This document shows positions 10,773 to 18,769 of a DNA stretch of 49,189 nt, one piece after another. A program made the position numbers and the translations under genes. Each line of letters begins with the position of its first letter. Within the stretch, counting starts at the first letter, position 1. This stretch comes from Acidobacteria bacterium 13_1_20CM_2_55_15 (GTDB taxonomy: Bacteria; Acidobacteriota; Terriglobia; 20CM-2-55-15). The stretch is from contig MNKP01000184.1 in the NCBI GenBank assembly GCA_001920875.1, forward strand, positions 1-49,189, given 5' to 3'. Below the pieces are notes generated by a model. It did not search any database and was not told the origin of the DNA. It saw nothing but the letters and a program-made list of their open reading frames with translations.

Positions 10773-10901
10773 TTCGGGGTCAGACGCATAAATCACCTGA
10801 ATTTCGAGGGACGCACCCCGAATTCGTGAACTTCAGAATTCGGGGTGCGTCCCTCGAATTCGCCTCCAATTCGGGAATTCACCCGTCTGACCCCGAATTA
10901 C
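10769..10901. repeat. Nested palindrome between convergent genes
   Basis: Two perfect inverted repeats are nested. The outer 18-bp arms are 10769-10786 and 10884-10901 (core TTCGGGGTCAGACG). The inner arms of about 23 bp are around 10803-10825 and 10836-10858 (core GGGACGCACCCCGAATT), with a 10-nt loop. The element fills the gap exactly: the left arm covers the lysR stop and the right arm ends one base before the stop of the next gene. Related copies lie at 16010-16054 and 42259-42336. It could act as a bidirectional terminator. Confidence 0.9.
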
Positions 10902-11825
10902 CTAGTTGATGTAAAACGGTATTGGGGTAAAACAAAGGACGAACATGGCAAGGCCGATCCAGCCCAGCCACAGGTGTCGATCCCTTAAGGGAACGGAATC
11001 ATCGAGCGTAACGGGATGGCGAAGGCCAATCAGGAGCAACACAACGCTCCACAATAGCCAGCCCCGCCAGTAGAAGATACCGAGTGGGATCAGGGTGAAC
11101 ACGAAGGCCTCAGAAATCCGCCTGTGAATCCCGCGAAAGAGGGCATAGGACACGTGACCGCCGTCGAGTTGGCCCACAGGAAGTAAATTCAGCGCAGTCG
11201 CAAAGAATCCAAACCATGCTGCGAACCCGATGGGATGGAGATTAATATCCATCCCAGCCGGTGGGATTTTCCCGGTGATGAATTCCATGGCTTTGAAAAT
11301 CAGCGGCTCGCCGAGCATGACACTCGAAGCCGCTGGATCGATCGCAGTAAAGCCGGACTTTCGGAGCGCTATGATCAAGGCCGGAACCGCAAGCACGAAG
11401 CCGGCGATCGGTCCCGCAATACCGACCTCCAACAGAGCGGCGCGGTGCTGAATCGGCGATTTAATACGGATAAAGGCGCCCATCGTACCGATCAGAGTTG
11501 GCGCGGGAATGAAATAAGGCAATGTCGCATCGATTCCGTAATACCGGCAAGTCAGATAATGACCCATTTCATGAGCGAGCAGAATACTCATAATGGCCAG
11601 GCTGAATGGAAGCCCATTCACGAGTATGGAAGGCGATCGAAAGACTTCCCGAAAGAACCCGGAAAAGCCGGTGAACGTGTTGTTGAAAGAAGTCATGAGG
11701 AACGTCCCCGTCACCATGGTGGTGAGGCACGTCAAAACGAATAACACAACGTTCAGCCAGGGAAATTTTTGCTGCGGCGCTTCTTCGAGTAGTATTTCGG
11801 CGGAAGGGTTAAATGTATTGTCCAT
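10902..11825 (-). CDS. Site-2 protease-type membrane metalloprotease (M50)
   Basis: A 307-aa polytopic membrane protein. The zinc motif HEMGH is at residues 85-89 in a transmembrane helix, and the second motif LLPVGQLDGGH supplies the Asp ligand near 221. About seven hydrophobic segments are visible. Such enzymes cut transmembrane substrates within the membrane, often to release anti-sigma factors or clear signal peptides. No PDZ domain is seen. The cytoplasmic N-terminus is short and acidic. Convergent with lysR; no partner gene indicates the substrate. Confidence 0.88.
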   Translation of the reverse strand: MDNTFNPSAEILLEEAPQQKFPWLNVVLFVLTCLTTMVTGTFLMTSFNNTFTGFSGFFREVFRSPSILVNGLPFSLAIMSILLAHEMGHYLTCRYYGIDATLPYFIPAPTLIGTMGAFIRIKSPIQHRAALLEVGIAGPIAGFVLAVPALIIALRKSGFTAIDPAASSVMLGEPLIFKAMEFITGKIPPAGMDINLHPIGFAAWFGFFATALNLLPVGQLDGGHVSYALFRGIHRRISEAFVFTLIPLGIFYWRGWLLWSVVLLLIGLRHPVTLDDSVPLRDRHLWLGWIGLAMFVLCFTPIPFYIN

Positions 11826-11876
11826 GAAAGAGGTCTTTCTGGTTAGCGCCGGGTCTTCTACTGACCGACCGCCGTC

Positions 11877-12016
11877 TATTGAGGCTGCACGCTATCGCGC
11901 TTGCGCTTCGCGTATTGAGGCTGCACGCTATCGCGCTTGCGCTTCGCGCGGCCAGCCCGGTGCGGTGGGCGGATTTTTCTTGAGGCTGCACGCTACCGTT
12001 TGTGCGCTCGGCGCGG
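11877..12016. repeat. 36-bp tandem repeat, two perfect units plus a degenerate third
   Basis: Two identical 36-base units lie at 11877-11912 and 11913-11948, beginning TATTGAGGCTGCACGC. A third, diverged unit starts near 11979 (TTGAGGCTGCACGCTACCG). The block sits in the gap between the protease start (11825) and the end of the HU gene (12055). No gene is recognised here; frames through it encode only an arginine/alanine-rich sequence. Confidence 0.8.
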
Positions 12017-12018
12017 CG

Positions 12019-12034
12019 GCCTTTTTTAAAAGGC
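12019..12034. terminator. Weak hairpin downstream of the HU gene
   Basis: GCCTTTT-TT-AAAAGGC is a perfect 7-bp dyad about 20 bases past the HU stop on the minus strand. The loop is only two bases and no U-tract follows, so function as a terminator is uncertain. Confidence 0.3.
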
Positions 12035-12054
12035 AACGGTCGAACCCCCAACGC

Positions 12055-12321
12055 TTAGAGCGACTGCAAATCCTTGCCGGGCTTGAACCGTACGGCTTTT
12101 CCCGGAGGTATATTCACTTCCGAACCTGTGCGGGGGTTTCTGCCAATGCCCGTCTTCCGCGGCTTGACGGAAAATACACCAAAGCCGCGCAACTCGATCC
12201 GGTCGTTGGCCTTCAAGGCATCCTTCATGCAATTAAAGACCGTATCCACAGCTTGTTCAGCTTTTGTTTTGCTGACTCCTGTCCGCTCGACGATCTGATT
12301 CACAAGATCGAGTTTGATCAC
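12055..12321 (-). CDS. hup: HU-family DNA-binding protein
   Basis: An 88-aa histone-like protein that bends and compacts DNA as a dimer. The family signature runs through GFGVFSVKPRKTGIGRNPRTG, with the DNA-intercalating Pro in the arm (NIPPGK). The GTG at 12321 is chosen because GGAGG lies 5 bases before it and the frame then starts MIKLDLVNQIV, the normal HU N-terminus; an upstream in-frame start would add 10 unusual residues. Transcribed divergently from dcd across an 80-base AT-rich gap that probably holds both promoters. Confidence 0.95.
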   Translation of the reverse strand: MIKLDLVNQIVERTGVSKTKAEQAVDTVFNCMKDALKANDRIELRGFGVFSVKPRKTGIGRNPRTGSEVNIPPGKAVRFKPGKDLQSL

Positions 12322-12401
12322 TGGAACCTCCGATTTTAAGGTAAAGCCCACGACTACAATATTTTGTACATATTTTTAACATTCAGGAGGCGAGTTAAGC
12401 A

Positions 12402-12965
12402 ATGGCAATTAAGCCCGATCGATGGATACGCGAGATGGCTGAAAAATATGGAATGATCGATCCATTCAGTCCCAGTCAAGTCGCTGAAGGCAAGATCTCA
12501 TACGGCTTGTCATCGTATGGCTATGATCTCCGGCTGGCCGATGAATTCAAATTGTTTGCTCCGCCGCGCGATGCCGTCCTGAACCCGAAGGCGATTCCTC
12601 CAGAGTTCTATCGAGATCATCGTGGTTCTTATTTCGATGTCCCGCCAAATGGCTACGTGCTGGGCCGGACCGTCGAATATCTCCGCATCCCTCGGGATGT
12701 TTTGACCTTGTGTGTTGGCAAATCGACATATGCGAGGACCGGTATTATGGTGAATGTCACACCATTCGAGCCCGAATGGGAGGGTTTCGTCACCGTCTCG
12801 ATTGCGAATACGACGCCGGTTCCGGTGCGGATTTTCGCGAATGAAGGCTTGTGCCAGGTCCTTTTCTTTCAATCGGATGAACCGTGCGAAGTCTCCTACA
12901 AGGACCGCAAGGGAAAGTATCAAGCACAACAGAGGATCGAGTTCGGTAAGACACTAAATGGCTAA
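12402..12965 (+). CDS. dcd: dCTP deaminase
   Basis: Converts dCTP to dUTP, the first step of the dUMP route to thymidylate. The trimeric dUTPase-like fold is recognisable by [13 protein letters not shown] and [23 protein letters not shown], which includes the catalytic Glu. Length (187 aa) is normal. AGGAGG lies 11 bases before the ATG. The end overlaps that of the convergent fabG by 12 bases. Confidence 0.96.
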   Translation: MAIKPDRWIREMAEKYGMIDPFSPSQVAEGKISYGLSSYGYDLRLADEFKLFAPPRDAVLNPKAIPPEFYRDHRGSYFDVPPNGYVLGRTVEYLRIPRDVLTLCVGKSTYARTGIMVNVTPFEPEWEGFVTVSIANTTPVPVRIFANEGLCQVLFFQSDEPCEVSYKDRKGKYQAQQRIEFGKTLNG

Positions 12966-13679
12966 ACCGCCGTCAACCTGTATAACCTGCCCTGTAATGT
13001 AGCTCGCTTGCGGTGAAAGCAAGAATAGCGCGATTTCTGCGACTTCCTCCGGTTTACCAAACCGGCCAAGTGGAATTTGTTCAAGCGCTTTGTTGCGGTA
13101 TTCAGAGTTGAGAGTAGCGGTCATATCCGTCTCGATGAATCCCAGAGCAACGGCATTGACCGTGATATTCAGTTTCGCGACCTCTTTTGCGAGCGCCTTC
13201 GTGAAGCCAATCATCCCCGCTTTCGATGACGAATAATTCACCTGGCCCGCCATTCCCATGATCCCGCTGATCGACGTGATATTGAGGATGCTTCCCGATC
13301 GCTGCCGGAGCATGACACCGATGACCGGTTTGGTCAGATTGAACACGCCTTTCAAATTCGTGTTCAGAACGTCGTCCCAATCTTTCTCGCTCATCAGAGC
13401 GATGAGTTTGTCTCGCGTAATGCCGGCGTTGTTAACAAGGATGTCAATCCTTCCGAATCGTTCCTTCACCTGCTTCACGAGCTCTTTAGCTTGATCGAAG
13501 CGCGTCACATCGACTGGAAGTCCGATAATCGTGTCGTTGTTCGTAATCTCATCGGCAGCGGATTTATTCTGCAAGTAAGTGAACACCACTCTGGCTCCCG
13601 TGCGCGCGAGCGCCTGCACGATGGCCCGGCCGATGCCGCGGCTGCCTCCTGTGACAATTGCAGTTTTACTGGAAAACAT
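12954..13679 (-). CDS. fabG: 3-oxoacyl-ACP reductase family SDR
   Basis: A 241-aa classical short-chain dehydrogenase, probably the NADPH-dependent 3-ketoacyl-ACP reductase of fatty acid synthesis. It has the Rossmann motif TGGSRGIG (10-17), NNAG (83-86) and the catalytic Ser136-138/Tyr149/Lys153 set. The C-terminus [10 protein letters not shown] is typical. Last gene of a minus-strand operon; it starts 12 bases after the TonB-family gene. Because it lies outside a fab cluster, another substrate is possible. Confidence 0.85.
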   Translation of the reverse strand: MFSSKTAIVTGGSRGIGRAIVQALARTGARVVFTYLQNKSAADEITNNDTIIGLPVDVTRFDQAKELVKQVKERFGRIDILVNNAGITRDKLIALMSEKDWDDVLNTNLKGVFNLTKPVIGVMLRQRSGSILNITSISGIMGMAGQVNYSSSKAGMIGFTKALAKEVAKLNITVNAVALGFIETDMTATLNSEYRNKALEQIPLGRFGKPEEVAEIALFLLSPQASYITGQVIQVDGGLAI

Positions 13680-13691
13680 AGGAAAGGGATT

Positions 13692-14474
13692 TTACCGAGG
13701 AGTGCCGCTAAGCGAGAAGCTGATTCTGGCCGTCGGAATGACAGGGACGGCTTGACCATTCAAATAAGTGGGTTCGTACTTCCAATGCGTTAGAGCTTCG
13801 ACTGCGGCTGCGGTCAGCATTGGCGGGCCGGAGATGACTTTCACTTTGTCGACCGTTCCTTCGGCAGTGACTGTGGCTTCCAGAATGACGACACCTTCGA
13901 CACGAGCTCGTCTTGCCTCCGCAGGATATTTCGGCTGCTCAATGTGGACGACCTTCGGTTGCTTGACATTGCCGCCGACACGAACAGGCGCGGGCGGCGG
14001 TGGAGGCGGCGGCACGTTGCCGGTCCCGCCGAGCACTCCGCCGAGCAAACCGCCCGGCAAGCCAGTCGTAGCTCCTCCGATAACTCCGCTCCGGGCTCCC
14101 GAAGCCCCGCTCGGCGGAGCTGTATCAACGATTTTGGCGATATCTTTCGGCACCCTCACAGGCGCCGTCAACTCGGGTTTTTCTACCGGCACCGGTTCGG
14201 ATTCGACGACCGCTGGAGTTTCGCTCGGTGATGTCTTTTCAACCGCAGCGTGGCGCCGCGGTTCAGGTGCTTTGCTGACAGACAATGGCGGCGGGGGAGG
14301 AGGAGGGGCCATGTACAAGGTCGTCAAAAGCTGCAATTCTCCAAGTTTCTCCGGCATCGCCATCTGCACAACAATAATTGTCGCGACCAACAACACGTGA
14401 ATGCCCGCGGCCAAGGCTATTGCTCGGCCTTTCTTCTTGTTTTTCTGCGGGATAGTCTCGGGAAGGTCGAACAT
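13692..14474 (-). CDS. TonB-family energy-transducing protein
   Basis: A 260-aa protein with a short cytoplasmic N-terminus (MFDLPETIPQKNKKK), one transmembrane helix (AIALAAGIHVLLVATIIV), a proline-rich periplasmic spacer including a run of prolines and a GGxxGG-rich stretch, and a C-terminal TonB domain (PKYPAEARRARVEGVVILEATV...HWKYEPTYLNG). It would pass proton-motive force to TonB-dependent outer-membrane receptors. The start at 14474 is chosen because acidobacterial TonB proteins begin MFD/MFE; a GTG at 14519 would overlap the upstream gene. No ExbBD genes are nearby. Confidence 0.85.
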   Translation of the reverse strand: MFDLPETIPQKNKKKGRAIALAAGIHVLLVATIIVVQMAMPEKLGELQLLTTLYMAPPPPPPPLSVSKAPEPRRHAAVEKTSPSETPAVVESEPVPVEKPELTAPVRVPKDIAKIVDTAPPSGASGARSGVIGGATTGLPGGLLGGVLGGTGNVPPPPPPPAPVRVGGNVKQPKVVHIEQPKYPAEARRARVEGVVILEATVTAEGTVDKVKVISGPPMLTAAAVEALTHWKYEPTYLNGQAVPVIPTARISFSLSGTPR

Positions 14475-14484
14475 ACCCAAGGTT

Positions 14485-15364
14485 TTAGACGTGATCAGTA
14501 ATGGAATGGGAAGTACCACCTAAGGCGCCGGCCGAGCCACGCAAGAGATCGCGAAGAAACCAACCGAGAATTGCGGGTCTGCGTGCGCCCTCTTTGAGCC
14601 GATACGGCAAGCCGCCTCCTCCGTAGGGAACGTAGACTCTAGTTGGAATGGTCAGCTCCCGGGCAATCTTCAACAATGGCCTCCACGGATATCCGTAAAG
14701 CAGTTCCAATTCGCACGAAGCCACACGGCTCTTCAGGTATTCAAGGCATGTGCGGCCCAATTTGCGATTGTGAGTAGCGATTGCGAGGTGACGAGCGCCT
14801 TTAGCGGCCAGGCGCTCGATGAGCTGGAGAAGTCCTTCGCCTGGATCCGTTTCATCCCCGTTCGGCCCAGGCCACTCTCCTTTCACAAGCCGGATCCTCA
14901 GATTCCATTCAATTGCTCGATCCGCATGGCCCAGGCTTCGGCGCCACCGGCTCGGTAACGTGCATCCAAGATTGGGATAAATCCGGCGCGCTTCATCAAT
15001 CAGAGCAAATGTTCTGTCCACTGTTTCCGGAGACATCGCATCGAAATGGACGGTGGTGTTTGTGCGGCGGGCCTGGTCGAGAACCTGTCTGAGAAGGTCT
15101 ACATTGAAACCCAAATGCTGGAGCTTTTACGGAAAGGTAGGAGTGAGGGGGTAGATCCCGAAGAAGACTCAATAAGGCTAAGTAGCATTGCGTCGTAAAG
15201 AGCGGCGAATCAGTAGGCCGGTTCCAATAACAGACGGCATTTGCGATACCAAGAGAGGCAAGACGGTCGCAAACCGCGCGAGCGCTGACAATGGTGGGAC
15301 CGGCAGTATAAGCGCTCGCGCCTCGCTGAATCAGACGCTGAAGTGGCGATGTAGCCGTTCCCAT
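14485..15364 (-). pseudogene. Proline dehydrogenase-like gene, frameshifted
   Basis: Two frames together encode one proline dehydrogenase-like TIM barrel. The first (15364 to about 15113) contains AYTAGPTIVSARAVCDRL and YLSVKAPAFGF. The second (about 15112 to 14485) continues with NVDLLRQVLDQARR, FDAMSPETVDRTF, VKGEWPGPNGDETDPG, LAIATHNRKL, YGYPWRPLL and VYVPYGGGGLPYRLKEG. Removing one C from the CCC at 15110-15112 (G on the coding strand) would restore the frame. The enzyme would oxidise proline to pyrroline-5-carboxylate with FAD. Either the gene is broken or this is a homopolymer error. No ribosome binding site is clear at 15364; the true start may lie upstream. Confidence 0.75.
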
Positions 15365-15704
15365 CCGAATCTGACGGCGTCCCACACGAAAGCCGCGAGT
15401 CCTCGAAAATTGTTGGGATATGCCCAAACCGAAACACACGACCGCACGTCCGTCGTCCAGACCTGGGTCCACGGTTCAGCAGATCTGCAAGGAAAGTCCC
15501 AAAGACCAGCTCGCTTAAGTCTAGCTTGCGACACGAGCGGGCGAAGTCCTGCGCGGTATTCCCAGCAAACGGCGTGGAAGGACGGTTCCCTCGAAAAAGA
15601 AATGAGTATTGGCGTTCTCTCATTGCGCTTCGTTACAGAAGCGGTATGATGTCTCGCACAAAGAGGCCGGAGGAAGGTGCGGCCTCCTGCACAAGGAGAT
15701 GAGA
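15365..15704. other. Gap with leader hairpin for the lysine-rich gene
   Basis: No convincing gene is seen on either strand. A hairpin GAGGCCG-(10 nt)-CGGCCTC at 15663-15686 lies just before the AAGGAG of the following plus-strand gene, and its loop contains an AGGAAGG sequence. It may influence expression of that gene. The rest holds only arginine/serine-rich shadow frames. Confidence 0.35.
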
Positions 15705-15998
15705 ATGAGCAGAGAAGACGATTTCTTTGGCGACTACGACGAGTCGCCGGACAACGCGGGCGCCGGGCAGGAAGATACCTCCGAGCCGATGATCGAGTCG
15801 CCTGCTGAACCTAGGCCCGAACCCGCTGCCGAAAAACCAACCCGGCCGGCTGCGCCAAGAGCCAGACCGAGACCCAAGAAAAAAGCAAAAACAAAAACAA
15901 AACTGAAAGCGAAAAAGAAACCCGCCCCCAAAAAGAAGGCAACGAAAAAGCCGGCCGCGAAGAAAAAGAAGACTGCCAGGCCGAAACCCAAGAAGTAA
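15705..15998 (+). CDS. Histone-H1-like lysine-rich small protein
   Basis: A 97-aa protein with an acidic N-terminal third (SREDDFFGDYDESPD), an alanine/proline/glutamate linker and a C-terminal half made almost entirely of K, P and A in KKPAPKKKATKKPAAKKK-type repeats. This tail resembles bacterial histone-H1-like or AlgP-like proteins that bind DNA or RNA non-specifically. AAGGAG lies 6 bases before the ATG at 15705; ATG 15699 is a close alternative. No globular domain is visible, so the role is inferred from composition only. Confidence 0.7.
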   Translation: MSREDDFFGDYDESPDNAGAGQEDTSEPMIESPAEPRPEPAAEKPTRPAAPRARPRPKKKAKTKTKLKAKKKPAPKKKATKKPAAKKKKTARPKPKK

Positions 15999-16009
15999 TT
16001 CATAATTCC

Positions 16010-16054
16010 GGGACGCACGCGAATTTTTGCACTTCAGCATTCAGGGTGCGTCCC
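16010..16054. repeat. Degenerate copy of the GGGACGCAC palindrome
   Basis: Arms GGGACGCAC (16010-16018) and GTGCGTCCC (16046-16054) enclose GCACTTCAG, a loop like that of the element at 10769-10901. Flanking TAATTC (from about 15995) and CCCCGAATTAT (to about 16110) look like worn outer arms. It lies directly after the lysine-rich gene. The remaining sequence to 16297 is the leader of the RRM gene and contains a short TTGCGTTATTTGCGTTG direct repeat. Confidence 0.7.
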
Positions 16055-16297
16055 AGAGTTACCTCGAACTTGCCACCCAAATTTGCCGTCCCCAACTTGT
16101 CATCCCCGAATTATCTTTCCATCGGTGCGCGCCTACATGCTATGCTGTTGCGGTTAATTTGCAACGCCATTTGCGTTATTTGCGTTGTGTGAAATGGATC
16201 TAGGAGCCTCTTGTCACGGTTTGGAGAATTGATTCTGCTTTTTGATTCCTTTCCCGCCACACCCACGAAGTTCCTTACAAATTGAATTAGGAAAAAC

Positions 16298-16588
16298 ATG
16301 TCAAAGAAAATCTACGTTGGTAATTTGTCGTTCCGAACGACGGAAGAAGAACTCACTAGCCTTTTTGAGCAGATTGGTGCTGTCGAATCTGTCAGCATCA
16401 TCACGGACCGGGATACGGGCCGGTCAAAGGGTTTTGGCTTTGTTTCCATGAGCGATGAAGACGCTGAAAAGGCAATCGCTGCTTACAACGGGAAAGAAGT
16501 CGGCGGCAGAGCGCTCACCGTGAATGAAGCGCGGCCCATGGTAAAGAAAGAATTCACGAGCCGCGCCGGCCGGAACAATCGCTGGTAA
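16298..16588 (+). CDS. RRM-domain RNA-binding protein
   Basis: A 96-aa protein consisting of one RNA recognition motif. RNP2 is KIYVGNL (4-10) and RNP1 is KGFGFVSM, spaced as in the family. The C-terminal tail is short and basic (SRAGRNNRW). Bacterial RRM proteins of this size are often induced by cold and bind single-stranded RNA. The long gap upstream would suit a regulated leader, but no cold-shock box was identified. Confidence 0.93.
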   Translation: MSKKIYVGNLSFRTTEEELTSLFEQIGAVESVSIITDRDTGRSKGFGFVSMSDEDAEKAIAAYNGKEVGGRALTVNEARPMVKKEFTSRAGRNNRW

Positions 16589-16638
16589 CCGGCCTCTCCC
16601 TCTGGGATAGGCCGGCGCGACAGCGCCGGGTGAGGGTC
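16589..16638. repeat. Dispersed two-hairpin repeat, copy A
   Basis: CCTCTCCCTCTGGGATAGG is followed by a GCCGGCGC/GCGCCGG stem and GTGAGGGTC. It begins directly after the RRM stop codon. The same arrangement recurs at 22128-22174, and an inverted part at 16695-16728. Confidence 0.75.
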
Positions 16639-16694
16639 GCGCGAAGCACGAGCCCGCGCGGGGCGAGACCTCAGAAGTTTCGTCAAATCCTGAA

Positions 16695-16728
16695 ACCCTC
16701 ACCCTGCTCTCTCCCAGAAGGAGAGGGT
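16695..16728. repeat. Dispersed repeat, inverted partial copy
   Basis: Read on the minus strand this contains CCTTCTGGGAGAG followed by GGGTGAGGGT, matching the first hairpin and tail of copy A. It lies 17 bases before the DinB-like gene and faces copy A. Confidence 0.65.
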
Positions 16729-16744
16729 ATCACTCGGAGTCCCT

Positions 16745-17194
16745 ATGCAATCCGTCGCGAAGGATCTCGAATCTCTTCTAAAGATCGCAGACCGGTTGCG
16801 CGGGATCCAAGACGCGGAGGCGTCAATTCGTCCCGCGCCGGGTAAATGGTCTAAAAAAGAAATTCTTGGCCATTTGATCGATTCGGCTGCGAACAACCAT
16901 CAACGATTCGTCCGTCTCCAGTTGACCCCAGTGCTGAACTTGCCCGGTTATGACGGCGATGAATGGGTACGCGTGCAGCGGTATCAGGACCGGCCCTGGT
17001 CCGAAATTGTCGCCCTTTGGCAGATGTACAACGTCCAATTGGCAGCAGTAATTCGCCATGTCGATCCTAAAACATTGCCGAACGTGTGGCACACTCCGGA
17101 CGGCAAGGATCTCGATCTGGAATTCATTATTCGCGATTACGTCGTCCACATGCGGCATCATTTGGATCAGGTCCTGGAGCGGCCGCAAGCATGA
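16745..17194 (+). CDS. DinB-fold protein
   Basis: A 149-aa four-helix-bundle protein of the DinB/YfiT type. The metal-site histidines are visible as GHLIDSAANNHQRF and the C-terminal VVHMRHHLDQVL. Relatives include bacillithiol and mycothiol S-transferases and many uncharacterised proteins. No cofactor pathway is evident nearby, so the specific reaction is not assigned. The gene stands alone between a repeat and a convergent operon. Confidence 0.85.
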   Translation: MQSVAKDLESLLKIADRLRGIQDAEASIRPAPGKWSKKEILGHLIDSAANNHQRFVRLQLTPVLNLPGYDGDEWVRVQRYQDRPWSEIVALWQMYNVQLAAVIRHVDPKTLPNVWHTPDGKDLDLEFIIRDYVVHMRHHLDQVLERPQA

Positions 17195-17251
17195 TTTCAA
17201 CGGGACTTCAAACATAGGGAATTCACAGGTCTGAGCGGTCGGCGCTGGAAT

Positions 17252-18121
17252 TCATTTGGCTGAGAAATAGCCGGGCCGTGTGCGGACTTCCAGGGTCTTA
17301 CCTCGCTTATCTCTCGCCGTGATTTTCACGTTGCGATAGGAACCGTCATGACTGGGATTGCTCGAAATGTAGGCGATCGTGTACTGCCCGCGGATGGCTC
17401 CGGCAATGCGTGGCCAAATCTCGCGCAGATCGGCGGACGACGTGGGAAAGTACGACTCGCCTCCCGTGACCTTTGCGATTCTTTTTAAAACTCCGGGATT
17501 TTTGTCCTTTGCGAACGGATCGTAGATTCCGATGCAATAGATCGTTGCGCTCGATTGCTGCGCTTTCCGCAGCACTTGATCCAGGCTTGCTGCACTGGCA
17601 TTGTCGCCGCCGTCGCTCAATAATACGAGGGCTTTTCGCTGCCGTGACCCGTTCCTGAGGTGATCGAGGGAAAGCTCCACTGCGTCATAAAGCGCCGTTG
17701 TACCCTCCGCACGTGTCTGCAGCAAGGCCGCTCGGAGTTCAGAGACATTGCTCGTGAATGGGATCGCAGCCGGCAGCGCCAGCCACGCTCTGCGATTGAA
17801 ATCGACAACAAATATTTCATCGTCGTGCTGGCTCGCGCCTATGAACGCAAGAGCGGCAGTAACGACGTCCTCTTTCTTACTTGCCATGCTTCCGCTGTTA
17901 TCGATGATCAAACCAACGGTCGCCGGCGTATCTTCGGGCTGGAAAATCTTGATCTTCTCTTCACGGCCGTCTTCGTAGACATGGAAATTGGCTGTTGCGA
18001 GTCCTGTTACCGGCCTGTGAGCCGAGTCCAGCGCAGTTATATTGAATACTGCAAGGTCGACATCGACGGATAACGTGTATTGAAGCAGCAGAAAGATAAA
18101 TAAGAAGTACTTTAACAGCAT
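17252..18121 (-). CDS. Acidobacterial-type VWFA-domain protein
   Basis: A 289-aa exported protein with a signal peptide (MLLKYFLFIFLLLQYTLS), an N-terminal beta domain common to acidobacterial VWFA proteins (FNITALDSAHRPVTGL...FHVYEDG) and a von Willebrand A domain. The MIDAS motif DNSGSM is at 74-79 and ALVLLSDGGDNAS follows. It probably binds a protein or carbohydrate through the metal site. It starts 7 bases after msrQ and is the last gene of that operon, a possible link to envelope protein repair. Confidence 0.88.
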   Translation of the reverse strand: MLLKYFLFIFLLLQYTLSVDVDLAVFNITALDSAHRPVTGLATANFHVYEDGREEKIKIFQPEDTPATVGLIIDNSGSMASKKEDVVTAALAFIGASQHDDEIFVVDFNRRAWLALPAAIPFTSNVSELRAALLQTRAEGTTALYDAVELSLDHLRNGSRQRKALVLLSDGGDNASAASLDQVLRKAQQSSATIYCIGIYDPFAKDKNPGVLKRIAKVTGGESYFPTSSADLREIWPRIAGAIRGQYTIAYISSNPSHDGSYRNVKITARDKRGKTLEVRTRPGYFSAK

Positions 18122-18128
18122 GCCTGGT

Positions 18129-18761
18129 TCATGATACGGCTTTCATTTCCGCCGCGCTTTGCGAACGCCGATGTTGCAGCGCGTGCCAGCCGCGGAATGC
18201 CAGAAGGATCATGAGAAATAGAGCATAACCGAGGGGCCTCTGGATGTCTGCCTTTACTCGCCAATAATAGTGAAGCACGCCGGCAGCGGTGCTGAGGTAA
18301 ATCAAGCGGTGAAGCATTTGCCAACGGCTGCCGCCGAGCCGGACGATCCATTTTCTGGTGGATGTGATGGCAAGCGGTAGCAGCAAGAGAAAACTGATGA
18401 AGCCGGTGATAATAAACGGCCGCGTGAGGAACATGTCTTTGAAAATCGCATTGAAATCGAAATATTGATCCAGCCAGACATAGGTTGCCAGGTGCACGAA
18501 GCCATAGAAGAAACCGAAGAGTCCCAGCATCCTGCGAAAGCGGATAAGAGAACTCCATCCGCTGATCCGCCGCAGCGGAGTAACGCTCAGGGTGATGACC
18601 AAAAATCTCAATGTCCAGATGCCGGTGCGATCGCGTATGTCCTCGAGCGGATTCGCACTTAAATGGCCTGTGAATGTGTCAAAGAGCAGCCACACGATCG
18701 GCACGGCACAGGCGAGAAAAACAACCGGCTTGAGGATCCACCAACGATTAATTCTGGGCAT
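18129..18761 (-). CDS. msrQ: MsrQ, haem-binding membrane subunit of periplasmic Met-sulfoxide reductase
   Basis: A 210-aa six-helix membrane protein of the ferric-reductase-like fold. Histidines in FVHLATYVWLDQYFD, MLHRLIYLS and GVLHYYW are the likely b-haem ligands. It passes electrons from the quinone pool or flavin reductase to MsrP. It follows msrP by 8 bases, the standard pairing. Normal length. Confidence 0.95.
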   Translation of the reverse strand: MPRINRWWILKPVVFLACAVPIVWLLFDTFTGHLSANPLEDIRDRTGIWTLRFLVITLSVTPLRRISGWSSLIRFRRMLGLFGFFYGFVHLATYVWLDQYFDFNAIFKDMFLTRPFIITGFISFLLLLPLAITSTRKWIVRLGGSRWQMLHRLIYLSTAAGVLHYYWRVKADIQRPLGYALFLMILLAFRGWHALQHRRSQSAAEMKAVS

Positions 18762-18769
18762 TAGGAACG

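Noticed and set aside
11877-11948. CRISPR array
   Set aside because: The 36-base units are directly adjacent without spacers and there are only two perfect copies; no cas genes are nearby.
12954-12965. Frame error at the overlap of dcd and fabG
   Set aside because: Both genes end normally at the family's usual C-terminus; a 12-base convergent overlap is unremarkable.
13768-14400. 210-aa plus-strand frame opposite the TonB gene
   Set aside because: It is the complement of the proline/glycine-rich TonB spacer; the TonB domain on the minus strand is clear.
15210-15623. Minus-strand frame of 137 aa upstream of the proline dehydrogenase-like gene
   Set aside because: Arginine/serine/cysteine-rich with no motif, and it overlaps in another frame the recognisable start of the proline dehydrogenase.
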